From: Peptoniphilus phoceensis
GTDB lineage: Bacteria; Bacillota; Clostridia; Tissierellales; Peptoniphilaceae
Direction: 5' to 3'
Assembly (NCBI RefSeq): GCF_001517665.2
Contig: NZ_LN999809.1
Span: 248,001 to 312,000 of the forward strand
Length of the DNA stretch: 64,000 nucleotides
Made by a program: the position numbers and the translations under genes. The notes under the pieces were generated by a model, which was given only the letters and a program-made list of their open reading frames with translations, was not told the DNA's origin and did no database searches. Below, in pieces: positions 7,503 to 17,379 of the stretch (its first letter is position 1; each line of letters starts with the position of its first letter).

Positions 7503-8798
7503 ATGAAAGGATTTAAAAAATTATTATTTGGGCTTGCCTTGGTCCTAACTTTAAGTGCCAATGTCTATGCCTACGACTTTGACACACCACTTGTAATTGA
7601 TGGTGCAGATTGTGAGACTGCCTATAAGGGTGACTCAAAATTTTATGGATTTATATCAAACAGTCGTACCTATGTGCCCTTAAGATTTGTCAGTGAAACT
7701 TTGGGCTTTGACGTAACTTACGATCATACTACTCGTAATATTACAATCAAGGGAAATGGTCAAGAAGTTGGCATGAATGTTAAAAGCAAAAATCTTGAAG
7801 TCAATGGACTTAAGAAGACAATGGACGTGGCTCCAATTCTTTACAAGGACAGCACCTATGTTCCAATTCGTTATGTTGGAGAATCTCTCAACAAACCTAT
7901 TAGCTGGAATCCTAATGATGGTGCTGTTTATATTGGAAATGGACTTAACACAAGAAATATAGACTACTCAAATCTTAAAAAGTTAGATTTTTCCAAGTAT
8001 GGTTTTACTCTTTATGTAAAAGATAATTTTGAAAATAATATTTTTATTGAAGAGTCAGCAGCAGAAGGTCTTGTAAACTTTTATGACAAGGGACTTTATA
8101 AAAAGGGAACAATGAGTGGACTTGTTGGTTCAATTGGTACAGAAAAAGAAAAAGCCATCTTTCCAGCCCTTAACCTTTACCAAGAAAATGGTAAAGTCCT
8201 AGTTAGATACGAATTCTCAGATAAAAGTCTAAAGAAGCTTGATCCAAGCCTAAAGGGAAGCGACGAGACTCTAAAGAATTTCCAAGAATCACTTGCCCTT
8301 CCAACAAATAATATTTTCCCAAAATTTGATGTGAAAAATATTAACAAAGTAGAAGATAGCACAGAAAAAACTAAGCCAGTTGAAAAAACAAAAGAAAGCA
8401 CACCAAAAGCTGCTCCTATTAAGGAAGCCTACACTACTTTCACTTTTGGAAATCCAAAGGTAACAATTAAGATTCCAAATGATCTTATGAAGGAACTTGT
8501 AGTTGAAAAGTCAACTTGGAGACCGGGTTACTTTATATCAGACAAAAAAATTGTCCAATCAGGTAATAAAACTTTTGGAGGATGTATTAAGTATTACGAA
8601 CAATTTGAGCAAAAAAAGGGCGATTATGTTATGTATGACGGTCTTTACAAACTTATAAATTCCAAGGGCACAATTAAAACTGCTGAAGGAGTTCCAAGAG
8701 ATGCTCAAGTGGACTTTAACAACAAGGAAATGACTAAGCATTATCAAGAACTTTCAAAAAGAGTTGATAAGGAAGTAATAGTTACAGTTGAAAAATAA
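7503..8798 (+). CDS. Secreted stalk-domain protein (copper amine oxidase N-terminal domain) of unknown function
   Basis: A signal peptide (MKGFKKLLFGLALVLTLSA, cleavage near NVYA-YD) marks export. Residues about 30-150 form the 'copper amine oxidase N-terminal' stalk domain: RTYVPLRFVSETLGFDVTYD, then STYVPIRYVGESL. The rest (about 155-431) matches nothing I recognise. It falls into two similar-looking halves joined by a Pro/Lys/Thr linker (about 290-312), suggesting an internal duplication. No wall-sorting LPXTG or SLH motif is seen. The stalk domain is not itself evidence of copper or amine oxidation. Two other proteins in the window share it. Confidence 0.75.
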   Translation: MKGFKKLLFGLALVLTLSANVYAYDFDTPLVIDGADCETAYKGDSKFYGFISNSRTYVPLRFVSETLGFDVTYDHTTRNITIKGNGQEVGMNVKSKNLEVNGLKKTMDVAPILYKDSTYVPIRYVGESLNKPISWNPNDGAVYIGNGLNTRNIDYSNLKKLDFSKYGFTLYVKDNFENNIFIEESAAEGLVNFYDKGLYKKGTMSGLVGSIGTEKEKAIFPALNLYQENGKVLVRYEFSDKSLKKLDPSLKGSDETLKNFQESLALPTNNIFPKFDVKNINKVEDSTEKTKPVEKTKESTPKAAPIKEAYTTFTFGNPKVTIKIPNDLMKELVVEKSTWRPGYFISDKKIVQSGNKTFGGCIKYYEQFEQKKGDYVMYDGLYKLINSKGTIKTAEGVPRDAQVDFNNKEMTKHYQELSKRVDKEVIVTVEK

Positions 8799-8814
8799 TT
8801 TTTAAAATGAAATG

Positions 8815-8844
8815 AAGTCAGGTATGAAGGCCTGACTTTTTTTA
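8815..8844 (+). terminator. Rho-independent terminator
   Basis: AAGTCAGG (8815-8822) pairs with CCTGACTT (8831-8838) and is followed by a T run. Confidence 0.9.
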
Positions 8845-8938
8845 ATTACTTTAGAATTTGTAAAGGTTTTCTGATAGAATATAAATAGGAATATAAATAA
8901 GAATAAAATTATAAACTTTAGATAGATAAGGAGGAATT

Positions 8939-10459
8939 ATGTACTCTTGCACCAAGACCTGCACCTTAACTGGTTTAAATGGATATCCAGTAGATGTTGA
9001 AGTAGACTTATCAAATGGAATGCCCAAAATTATTTTAGTTGGACTAGCAGATACAGCTGTAAAAGAATCAACTGAAAGAGTAAAATCTGCCATAAAAAAT
9101 TCTGGATTCGACTTCCCAAAAAAGAGAATTACGATAAATTTAGCTCCTGCAAATTTGAGAAAAGATGGGACTCAATTAGATCTTGCCATAGCAGTTAGTC
9201 TTCTTAGTTGTGATGAAAGCCTTGAGATGGACTATTCACCCTATGTCTACATGGGAGAACTCGCTCTAGATGGAAAGATAAATAAAATTCAAGGCGCCCT
9301 TCCCATGGTCATTTCCATGAGAGAAAAGGGCTACAGAAAATTTATTGTCCCTTATGAAAATAGGAAAGAATGTGCCATAGTTTCTGATGTGGAAATTTAT
9401 CCTGTAAAGACTTTAGAAGAAGTTATTTCTTTTATAAAAGGAGAAATTCAAATTGAAAGATGTATGGGAAGTCTAATCAGGGAAAAGGTTTCTTATGAAG
9501 TGGATTTTTCAGATATAAAGGGACAAGAAAATTTAAAAAGAGCTTTAGAAATTTCGGCATCAGCAAAGTCAAATATTTTAATCTTAGGATCACCTGGATC
9601 TGGAAAAACAATGGCGGCAAAAAGATTTCCAACTATTTTGCCAGAACTTGATTTTGAAGAAGCTATAGAAGTTACAAAAATTTATTCCATTTCTGGATTG
9701 TTAGAAGACAATTCATTAATTACAAAGCCACCCTTTAGATCACCGCATCACACAGCTTCAGCAGTTTCTTTAATAGGAGGAGGAAAAATTCCAAAACCTG
9801 GTGAAATTTCTCTTGCACACAAGGGAGTACTTTTTTTAGATGAACTTCCTGAATTTTCAAAGTCTGTTTTAGAAGTCTTGCGTCAACCTATGGAATCAAA
9901 GGACATAATAATTTCACGTGCCAATGCTAGTGTCAAGTATCCAGCAGATTTCCAACTCCTTGTGGCATTGAACCCCTGCCCATGCGGTTTTCACAATTCA
10001 AAAACTCACGAGTGCAATTGCTCGCCTTATGAAATCCAAAGATATCTTTCAAAAATTTCACACCCTCTATTAGATAGAATAGACATTCATCTTGAAGTTC
10101 CTGAAGTAAATTATAAAGATATTTCTTCAAAAAGGTCAGGAGAATCATCTGAAATTATAAGAAATAGGGTTAAATATGTAAGAGAAATACAAAAAGATAG
10201 ATTTAAAGATGAGAGTTTCAAATATAATTCTGAAATTCCAGAAAATAAATTAAAAAAATATTGTTGTCTTGATAAAAATTCTGAAAAAATATTGGAACTT
10301 GCCTTTAAAAAATATGGAATGAGTGCCAGAACTTATAATAAAATTTTAAAAATTGCTAGAACAGTTGCTGATATGGATAAGAGTGAAAATATAAAAGAAG
10401 ATCACATTTTAGAAAGTATTCAATACAGGACAATGGATAAAAAGTTTTGGGGCAACTAG
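8939..10459 (+). CDS. yifB: YifB/ComM-family AAA+ ATPase (Mg-chelatase-like)
   Basis: 506 residues in the ComM order: an N-terminal Lon-protease-like S5 fold (PKIILVGLADTAVKESTERV, then APANLRKDGTQLDLAIA), a Mg-chelatase-type AAA+ core with Walker A GSPGSGKT (about 220-227) and Walker B GVLFLDELPEF, and a C-terminal lid. A Cys-rich insert NPCPCGF...CNCSPYE is normal for the family. In Gram-negatives ComM is a hexameric helicase that aids branch migration during natural transformation; the Gram-positive role is inferred. Ten bases separate it from dprA. AGGAGG precedes the ATG. Confidence 0.92.
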   Translation: MYSCTKTCTLTGLNGYPVDVEVDLSNGMPKIILVGLADTAVKESTERVKSAIKNSGFDFPKKRITINLAPANLRKDGTQLDLAIAVSLLSCDESLEMDYSPYVYMGELALDGKINKIQGALPMVISMREKGYRKFIVPYENRKECAIVSDVEIYPVKTLEEVISFIKGEIQIERCMGSLIREKVSYEVDFSDIKGQENLKRALEISASAKSNILILGSPGSGKTMAAKRFPTILPELDFEEAIEVTKIYSISGLLEDNSLITKPPFRSPHHTASAVSLIGGGKIPKPGEISLAHKGVLFLDELPEFSKSVLEVLRQPMESKDIIISRANASVKYPADFQLLVALNPCPCGFHNSKTHECNCSPYEIQRYLSKISHPLLDRIDIHLEVPEVNYKDISSKRSGESSEIIRNRVKYVREIQKDRFKDESFKYNSEIPENKLKKYCCLDKNSEKILELAFKKYGMSARTYNKILKIARTVADMDKSENIKEDHILESIQYRTMDKKFWGN

Positions 10460-10469
10460 GGGTGATTAG

Positions 10470-11549
10470 ATGACAGAAAAAGAATTACTTATTTTTCTCA
10501 ATGGAATAAATTTTTCTAGTGAAAACTCTTTAAAGGTTTTAAACTATTTATTGGACAAAGACATCCCTATTGAAGATTTTTATAAAGTTGATTATCTTGA
10601 AGAAAAAGTTCTTTCTAATAGAAGCAATTCTAGATTGCAAGAAAAGGCAAGAGATTTTGAAACTATAGTTGAGAAAATAAATGAGAGAATAGAAATCCTT
10701 GATGTAAGTATAGTTACAATTTTAGATGGTACTTATCCAGAACGACTTAGATATATTGAAGATCCACCTTCAGTTTTATATATAAAGGGAAATTTGAAAA
10801 CTTACAACCCAATTGCTTTTGTTGGAGCTAGAAGTCATTCATCTTATGGAAATATGGCAGTAAATAAAATAATTGATGATTTGGGATTTTATGATTTTAG
10901 TATTGTAAGTGGCATGGCTTATGGCATAGACACTTTATCTCACAGAAGAGCACTTTTAAATAATTTAAATACCATAGCAGTTTTAGGTACAGGAATTGAT
11001 GTTATTTATCCTAAGTCAAACAAGGCCCTTTATGAAGAAATTTCACAAAAAGGTGCTATTATAAGCGAGTTTCCCCTTGGAACAGGTGCCAACAAATTTA
11101 CTTTTCCCATGAGAAATAGAATTATTTCTGGGATTTCTGATACTGTTGTAGTTGTAGAGGCAAAGGACAAGAGTGGAAGTCTAATAACTGCAAGGCTTGC
11201 TGCAGAACAAGGTCGAGAAGTTTTTGCAGTTCCAGGAAATATTACTTCAATTTATTCTGTTGGTACAAATAAATTAATTCGTGACGGAGCAATACCTTTA
11301 GTTGAAATAAAAGATATTTTAGATTGTTATCCAGGGATTTTATCCAAAAATGATAAAGAAGAAAAAGTTGAGCTGGACCTTGAAGAAATGGCAGTCTATA
11401 ATCTCATAGAAAAGGGAATAAATAACACTAATGATATTTGCATAAATTTAAATAATGAGGTATTTTATATAAATAAGATATTGACTAAGTTGGAACTTAA
11501 AGGAATTATCGAAAAAATTTCTATGAATGAATTTCAAATTTTAAAATAA
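10470..11549 (+). CDS. dprA: DNA-processing protein DprA
   Basis: 359 residues: a helical N-terminal region, the Rossmann-like DprA core and a winged-helix tail. The core shows FVGARSHSSYGN (canonical VGxRxxTxYG, here slightly altered), VSGMAYGIDTLSHRRAL, VLGTGIDVIYPKSN and PMRNRIISGISD. DprA binds incoming single-stranded DNA and loads RecA during transformation. It sits between yifB and topA, the common Firmicute order, and just upstream of the pilus genes, consistent with a DNA-uptake role. GGGGTGA lies before the ATG. Confidence 0.95.
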   Translation: MTEKELLIFLNGINFSSENSLKVLNYLLDKDIPIEDFYKVDYLEEKVLSNRSNSRLQEKARDFETIVEKINERIEILDVSIVTILDGTYPERLRYIEDPPSVLYIKGNLKTYNPIAFVGARSHSSYGNMAVNKIIDDLGFYDFSIVSGMAYGIDTLSHRRALLNNLNTIAVLGTGIDVIYPKSNKALYEEISQKGAIISEFPLGTGANKFTFPMRNRIISGISDTVVVVEAKDKSGSLITARLAAEQGREVFAVPGNITSIYSVGTNKLIRDGAIPLVEIKDILDCYPGILSKNDKEEKVELDLEEMAVYNLIEKGINNTNDICINLNNEVFYINKILTKLELKGIIEKISMNEFQILK

Positions 11550-11574
11550 ATTATGGGAAGAAGGAGATGATATT

Positions 11575-13656
11575 TTGGTAAAAAATCTTGTAATAGTGGA
11601 GTCGCCCACTAAGGCAAAGACAATAAAAAAAATGCTTGGGAAAAATTACAATGTAATTGCTTCTGTAGGTCATGTCAGAGATCTACCTAAGTCTAAGCTT
11701 GGCATTGATATAGAAAAAGATTTTGAACCACAATATATGAATATATATGGCAAGGGACCGCTAATAAAAGAAATTAAGTCTGAAGCGAAAAAAGCAGATA
11801 AGATTTTTCTCGCAACTGACCCCGATAGGGAGGGAGAAGCTATTTCTTGGCACCTTTCATATATTCTGGGAATGAAGGAAGATGAAAAAAATAGGGTTAC
11901 TTTTAATGAGATAACTAAGGATACAGTTAAAAGAGAAATTAAAAATCCAAGGACTATTGATATGAATCTTGTGGATGCACAACAAGCAAGGCGTGAACTA
12001 GATAGACTTGCAGGTTATAAAATTTCTCCTCTTTTATGGAAAAAAGTAAAGTCTGGTCTTTCAGCAGGTCGTGTTCAATCAGCTGTCTTAAAATTAATTT
12101 GTGATAGAGAAGATGAAATTAATAATTTTATTGCTGAAGAATATTGGACTATAGAAGCTGATTTGAGAGCTGGAAGAAGAAAGCTCTTGGCAGATTATTA
12201 TGGTGTAAAGGAAAAAAATAAGACAAAAAAAGTTGAACTGAAAACTGAAAAAGATGCTGATAAGGTAATAAATAAAGTAGATAAGGATAATTTTACTGTA
12301 GATTCAGTAAAAAAAGGAAAGAGGGCTAGAAAATCACCAAATCCTTTTACAACATCTACAATGCAACAAGAAAGTTCTAGGAGAATTAATTTTTCTACTA
12401 AAAAGACTATGATGGTAGCACAAAGTTTATATGAAGGTGTAAAACTTCCAAAGGAAGGTTCTGTTGGTCTTATAACTTATATGAGAACTGACTCAACTAG
12501 AATTTCTCAAGAGGCACAAAATGCCTGTCTTAATTTTATAGAAAAATCTTATGGAAAAAATTATCTTGGCAAGAAAAAAGCAGCTGTAAAGAAAAAGACT
12601 GAAAACATACAAGATGCTCACGAATGTATTAGACCAACTGATGTAAATAAGACACCTTATTCTATTAAAGATTCACTTTCAAAGGATCAATTTAAATTAT
12701 ATTCTTTGATTTGGAATAGATTTGTCGCTTCACTAATGGCAGATGCAATTTTCAACACAATTTCTGCTGATATTGTTTCAAATGCAGAAATTTTTAGAGT
12801 AAGTGGATCAACTTTAGATTTTGATGGTTTTTTAAGAGTTTATGATTATAGTCTTGAAAAAGCAAAGGAACTTCCTCCTCTTGAAGAGGGACAAGTTTTA
12901 AAATTAAAGGATATAAAAAAAGAACAACACTTTACAAATCCACCTCCAAGATACAATGAAGCTTCTCTAATAAAAGAGCTTGAAGCTTTGGGAGTTGGTA
13001 GACCATCAACTTATGCACCAACTATTTCTACTCTTCAAAGCAGGTATTATGTCGTACTTGAAGAGAAAAAATTCGTGCCAACAGAATTGGGACAAACTGT
13101 CAATGAAATATTAGTTGACAATTTTGACAATCTAGTAGATAAAAAATTCACTGCTCAAATGGAATTTGAATTAGATGAAATTGCCGATGGTAAAAAAGCC
13201 TGGAAGGAACTTGTTAGAGCATTTTATAGCGACTTAAAAGAAGATCTAGATAAGGCTTATGAAAACATAGAAAAAGTTCAAATAGAAGATCCAGTAACTG
13301 ATGAAATTTGTGAAAAATGTGGCAGAAACATGGTTATAAAAATGGGTAGATATGGAAAATTCTTGGCATGTCCAGGTTTTCCTGAATGTAGAAACACAAA
13401 AGCTCTTGTGGAAAAAATTGGAGTTAAGTGTCCAGAATGTGGCAAAGGTGAAATTGTCGTAAAGAGAAGTAAAAAAGGAAGGATTTTTTACGGATGCGAT
13501 CAATATCCTAAATGTGAATTTGTATCATGGAATAAGCCAATTGAAGAAAAATGTCCAAAATGTGGAAGCATTTTGACAGAGATGAAGTCAAGAAATAAAA
13601 AGACAATAAAATGTAGTAATTCTACTTGTGACTACAGGAGAGAGGAAAGTGAATAA
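11575..13656 (+). CDS. topA: DNA topoisomerase I (type IA)
   Basis: 693 residues. The N-terminal Toprim domain (LVIVESPTKAKTIKK, then FLATDPDREGEAISWH) is followed by the type IA core with active-site Tyr in GLITYMRTDSTR (about 306). Three C-terminal four-cysteine zinc fingers start near CEKCGRN, CPECGKG and CPKCGSI. It relaxes negative supercoils. The start is TTG at 11575, with AAGGAGA (11561-11567) eight bases upstream; the nearby ATG at 11567 is out of frame. Its last codons overlap the start of the pilus ATPase gene, so the two are probably cotranscribed. Confidence 0.97.
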   Translation: MVKNLVIVESPTKAKTIKKMLGKNYNVIASVGHVRDLPKSKLGIDIEKDFEPQYMNIYGKGPLIKEIKSEAKKADKIFLATDPDREGEAISWHLSYILGMKEDEKNRVTFNEITKDTVKREIKNPRTIDMNLVDAQQARRELDRLAGYKISPLLWKKVKSGLSAGRVQSAVLKLICDREDEINNFIAEEYWTIEADLRAGRRKLLADYYGVKEKNKTKKVELKTEKDADKVINKVDKDNFTVDSVKKGKRARKSPNPFTTSTMQQESSRRINFSTKKTMMVAQSLYEGVKLPKEGSVGLITYMRTDSTRISQEAQNACLNFIEKSYGKNYLGKKKAAVKKKTENIQDAHECIRPTDVNKTPYSIKDSLSKDQFKLYSLIWNRFVASLMADAIFNTISADIVSNAEIFRVSGSTLDFDGFLRVYDYSLEKAKELPPLEEGQVLKLKDIKKEQHFTNPPPRYNEASLIKELEALGVGRPSTYAPTISTLQSRYYVVLEEKKFVPTELGQTVNEILVDNFDNLVDKKFTAQMEFELDEIADGKKAWKELVRAFYSDLKEDLDKAYENIEKVQIEDPVTDEICEKCGRNMVIKMGRYGKFLACPGFPECRNTKALVEKIGVKCPECGKGEIVVKRSKKGRIFYGCDQYPKCEFVSWNKPIEEKCPKCGSILTEMKSRNKKTIKCSNSTCDYRREESE

Positions 13657-15094
13657 TTTTTCTTTTGAAATTAAAAATATATTGGCAGAAAATTATTGCC
13701 GAAAGAATTTTATAGCTCCTTATAGAGAAGAAGGCGACCTAGTGGTCTTCTACTCTTTACATATTGATGATGAGATTTTGAAATATAACCTAAAAGAAAA
13801 GCTAGGAAGAGAAGTTTTATTTGAAAAAGCAAGTGAAGATAAAATAAAAACTCTCTTAGATGAAATTTATAAAAATAATGATACTGATTTTTTATTAGAT
13901 TCTATAAATAACAGATATGAGGACATACTTGTTTTAGAAGATGATGTAAAGGAAGACTCTCCTGCTGTGAGAGTCCTAGATTTTATTTTAAAAGAAAGCA
14001 TCGAGAAAAATGCCAGCGACATTCACATAGAACCAAGATTTGAAAATATAATAGTTAGGATAAGAGTTGATGGAGCTTTAAATAAACTTATAGATCTACC
14101 TAAAAAAATTTATCCTCATCTTGTAACTAGGATAAAAATTTTATCTGAACTTGATATTTCTGAAAAAAGATTGCCTCAAGATGGACGATTTTCTTTTGAT
14201 TTTATGGGTGAAAAAATCGACATAAGAGTTGCAACGACACCAACAGGCAATGGTGAAAAGATTGTATTAAGAATTTTAGATATTCAGAGAATTTCTTATA
14301 CACCAGAGGGAATTGGACTCCTTGGAGAAAATTATGATAAGGTCATGAAGTTAATATCCCAACCATCAGGACTTATTTTAAGCTGTGGTCCAACTTCTTC
14401 GGGAAAGACATCTACACTTTACACACTTCTTAGGAAAATTCAAGATGAAGACATAAATATTATGACTATTGAAGATCCAATAGAATATAAAATTGATGGT
14501 ATAAATCAAATTGAAGTAAATCAAAATACAGGACTTACTTTCGAAAAAGGTTTAAAGGCAATTTTGAGAATGGATCCAGATAAAATTATGATTGGTGAAA
14601 TTAGAAATGAAGACACTGCGCATATTGCTATCTCATCTTCCATAACAGGTCATTTAGTTTTATCCACACTTCACACCGAAAGTTCTCCGGCATCAGTTGG
14701 AAGGCTAGTTGATATGGGAATAGAACCATACTTAATTTCAGCTGGACTTATTGGAGTAATTTCACAAAGATTAATAAGAAAATTGTGTCCACACTGCAAA
14801 GAAAAAGTAAAAAATACAAATCCACTTATAAAAAGTGAATATGTTTATAAGGCTAGATCTTGTGAGAAATGTAACTCCGGATATTCTGGTAGAATTGCAG
14901 TTTTTGAAATTATGATAGTCGACAGCGAAATCAGAGATATGATTACTAGAAGAGAATCCATTAAAAAAATTAAAGAATATGCTGTTGAAAAGGGAATGAG
15001 AACTTTATCAACAGAGATCTTATCTTTAATAGAAAAAGGCGAAACAACTTTTGAAGAGTACTACAAAAACATCCATACTGTTGGTGAATTATGA
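13649..15094 (+). CDS. pilB: Type IV pilus / type II secretion assembly ATPase (PilB/GspE family)
   Basis: A hexameric cytoplasmic motor that drives pilin polymerisation. Counted from the GTG at 13649 (481 aa), Walker A GPTSSGKT lies at 247-254, followed by the Asp box IEDPIEY, Walker B LRMDPDKIMIGEIRN, the His box GHLVLSTLHTES and a CPHC...CEKC zinc motif. These are the extension-ATPase hallmarks; PilT-type retraction ATPases lack the zinc motif. The N-terminal domain is short and divergent. GTG 13649 has AGGAG (13636-13640) upstream; an in-frame GTG at 13628 has none. It overlaps topA by 8 nt and the next gene by 4 nt (ATGA). Confidence 0.93.
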   Translation: MNNFSFEIKNILAENYCRKNFIAPYREEGDLVVFYSLHIDDEILKYNLKEKLGREVLFEKASEDKIKTLLDEIYKNNDTDFLLDSINNRYEDILVLEDDVKEDSPAVRVLDFILKESIEKNASDIHIEPRFENIIVRIRVDGALNKLIDLPKKIYPHLVTRIKILSELDISEKRLPQDGRFSFDFMGEKIDIRVATTPTGNGEKIVLRILDIQRISYTPEGIGLLGENYDKVMKLISQPSGLILSCGPTSSGKTSTLYTLLRKIQDEDINIMTIEDPIEYKIDGINQIEVNQNTGLTFEKGLKAILRMDPDKIMIGEIRNEDTAHIAISSSITGHLVLSTLHTESSPASVGRLVDMGIEPYLISAGLIGVISQRLIRKLCPHCKEKVKNTNPLIKSEYVYKARSCEKCNSGYSGRIAVFEIMIVDSEIRDMITRRESIKKIKEYAVEKGMRTLSTEILSLIEKGETTFEEYYKNIHTVGEL

Positions 15095-16260
15095 TTTACA
15101 AGTACAAGGCCTTTAAGGGCAGTGAAAAATTAGTTGGAAACATTGAAGCTGAAAATTTCAATGAAGCTAAGGACAAATTAAAAAGAAAAGGACTTAGACC
15201 AATAAAAATTGAAGAAAATATTGAGTCGTCTAATTCTTTTGAAATTAAGAAAAAGTTTAAAAATGAAGATCTCTACATTTTATTTAGACAGCTTTCTCTT
15301 TTTATAAGTTCTGGCATAAGCATAGAAAATGCCTTTGAAATTTTAGCATCACAATTTTCAAAAGAAAAGGGCAAAATATTAAGTGATATAAGAGAAAGTC
15401 TAAGGATGGGGAATTCCTTGTCTGCTTCTATGAAATCTTCAAGAGCTTTTCCAAGTCTTGTGACAAATATGGTTTATGTCGGAGAAAATACTTCTAGCCT
15501 TGGGAAAATTTTTCACAAATTGTCAGATTACTACATAAAAAAGAGAGAAACTAATTCAAAAATAAATGAAGCATTGGCATATCCTTTGATTTTACTTATA
15601 AGTTCAATTTTTATAATAAATTTTTTGATTATAAATGTAATTCCAAATTTTAGCCAAATTTTTAGTTACAATGACAATTTACTCCCAGCTCCAACGAGAA
15701 TGCTAATAGCTTTTTCGAATTTTATTTATAATAATTATTTGTACATAATTATGGGAATAATATTTGTGATAGCGATTGCATATTTTTATAACAAAAAGCA
15801 TCCAAAGAGATTTCATTCCATGCTTCTTAAATCAAAGTATTACAGAATGACAAAGGATTTAAACTTTTCCTTTAATATGGATTTACTTCTTGGATCTGGC
15901 TTAACTGTGGATAGAAGTCTTGAGATAATTTCTAGAATGGAAAATAATACAGTTTTAAGAGAAAAATATAGAAACATTTTAAAGGAAATAAAGGCTGGAG
16001 AATATTTTTATAAAAGTGCTAATGAAACAAAAGTATTTTCAAAAGTGTTAATTTCTATGATTAGGGTTGGAGAAGAATCTTCAAATTTAAAAGAAATTTT
16101 TTCAATAATGTCCAATTTTTATGAAGAAGAATTAAATAGCAGAAACAAAAAGTTACTTGGAATACTTGGACCAGTTTTAATAATCATTATGGCATTGATA
16201 ATTGGATTTATAGTGCTATCTATTGCACTTCCAATTTTTGATATGGTAAATCAATTTTAG
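15091..16260 (+). CDS. pilC: Pilus inner-membrane platform protein (PilC/GspF family)
   Basis: 389 residues with the family's duplicated cytoplasmic T2SSF domain (about 60-180 and 260-385). Three membrane helices lie near 170, 215 and 365. Repeat signatures include FRQLSLFISSGISIENAFEIL and FNMDLLLGSGLTVDRSLEI. PilC couples the ATPase to pilin insertion. Translation is coupled through the ATGA overlap with the ATPase gene. Confidence 0.93.
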   Translation: MIYKYKAFKGSEKLVGNIEAENFNEAKDKLKRKGLRPIKIEENIESSNSFEIKKKFKNEDLYILFRQLSLFISSGISIENAFEILASQFSKEKGKILSDIRESLRMGNSLSASMKSSRAFPSLVTNMVYVGENTSSLGKIFHKLSDYYIKKRETNSKINEALAYPLILLISSIFIINFLIINVIPNFSQIFSYNDNLLPAPTRMLIAFSNFIYNNYLYIIMGIIFVIAIAYFYNKKHPKRFHSMLLKSKYYRMTKDLNFSFNMDLLLGSGLTVDRSLEIISRMENNTVLREKYRNILKEIKAGEYFYKSANETKVFSKVLISMIRVGEESSNLKEIFSIMSNFYEEELNSRNKKLLGILGPVLIIIMALIIGFIVLSIALPIFDMVNQF

Positions 16261-16269
16261 GAGGTAATT

Positions 16270-16650
16270 ATGAAAGAAAAGAAGAAAAAGGGCTTCACCC
16301 TAATTGAATTAGTAATAGTCATAGCCATTATAGCAATTTTAATTTCGATTGCCGCTATGAAGTACAGTTCAACTAATCTAGCTGCAGAAGCTGCTGCTCA
16401 CAATGCCAATGTAAAAGTTTTAAAAAGTGCGGGAATTTTGTATCTAATAGATAATCCAAATCCAGAAAGTGGAATTAATGTTGAAAATCTAAAAGATTAC
16501 ATAGAAGGTGGAAAGATTCCAAAACCTGCTAAGCACCTAGAAGGTTATGATTCATTTACTGTAGAAGCAAGTGATAATGGAGATGTAACAGTTACACCAG
16601 GTCCAGTAAAAGTTTCTGATAAAAAGTTAGTTTTAGAAAATGAAGATTAA
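16270..16650 (+). CDS. Major type IV pilin-like protein (GspG/ComGC type)
   Basis: 126 residues. A short basic leader MKEKKKKG is followed by the class III cleavage and assembly motif G-FTLIELVIVIAIIAIL, with Glu at mature position 5, then a hydrophobic N-terminal helix and a small globular domain. It is the best major-pilin candidate: it is the only prepilin in the motor operon, it has a strong AGGAGG site, and it is followed at once by the peptidase that would process it. The stop overlaps the next gene by 11 nt. Confidence 0.9.
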   Translation: MKEKKKKGFTLIELVIVIAIIAILISIAAMKYSSTNLAAEAAAHNANVKVLKSAGILYLIDNPNPESGINVENLKDYIEGGKIPKPAKHLEGYDSFTVEASDNGDVTVTPGPVKVSDKKLVLENED

Positions 16651-17371
16651 TTTTTATAAAATATTCCTCTCTCTTCTCATATTTATTTTTGCTGGATCAC
16701 TTGGATCATTTTACCAAGTTTTTGTCACTAGGCGAGAGAAGAAAGAGGATTTTATATTTTCTAGAAGTCATTGTGATTCTTGCAAGAGGACTTTATCTTT
16801 TTATGAACTAATACCAGTTTTTTCCTATATTTTTTTGGGAGGAAAGTGTGCTAGTTGTGGTGAAAAAATTGGAAAAGATAAATTTTTAATAGAGCTTTTT
16901 ATTTCAACATTATCCCTTATAATTTTTATGAAATATAAAGTATCCTTTGAAACTTTTATAATAATAGGGATAATTGTTGTTGCTGTATTTATAGGAATTA
17001 TTGACTACAAAACTTCTTATATTTATAATGTTGATCTTCTTATAATTTTTCTTTTAAGTTTGGTTTATAAATATTTTTTACATTATGGATTTTTAAATTC
17101 TCTAAAATATTCCCTTGGCATGGGTCTAATATTTTTCGCAATTTATTATTTCACATCTATGATGGGACTTGGAGATGTCTATTATTCTTTTATAATGGGT
17201 TTTTTTGCAGAAAACTTGTATGAAGCATTTATTTTATTTAGAGATTCTTTTATAAGTGCAGCAGTGATTTCCATATTTTTAATTTTATCCAAGAAAAAAA
17301 GTTTTAAAGATTCTATTGCTTTTGGACCTTTTATGAGTTTAGCTATAATTATTTTTTTAATTTGCAGGTGA
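16640..17371 (+). CDS. pilD: Prepilin peptidase / N-methyltransferase (PilD)
   Basis: 243 residues and about seven membrane helices. The cytoplasmic loop carries two CxxC pairs (CDSCKR and CASCGEK), as in bifunctional PilD. The two catalytic aspartates lie in GIIDYKTSYIYN and MGLGDVYYSF (A24 aspartic peptidase family). It should cleave all prepilins of this window after their Gly and methylate the new N-terminus. It overlaps the pilin gene. Confidence 0.93.
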   Translation: MKINFYKIFLSLLIFIFAGSLGSFYQVFVTRREKKEDFIFSRSHCDSCKRTLSFYELIPVFSYIFLGGKCASCGEKIGKDKFLIELFISTLSLIIFMKYKVSFETFIIIGIIVVAVFIGIIDYKTSYIYNVDLLIIFLLSLVYKYFLHYGFLNSLKYSLGMGLIFFAIYYFTSMMGLGDVYYSFIMGFFAENLYEAFILFRDSFISAAVISIFLILSKKKSFKDSIAFGPFMSLAIIIFLICR

Positions 17372-17379
17372 CTTGACTT

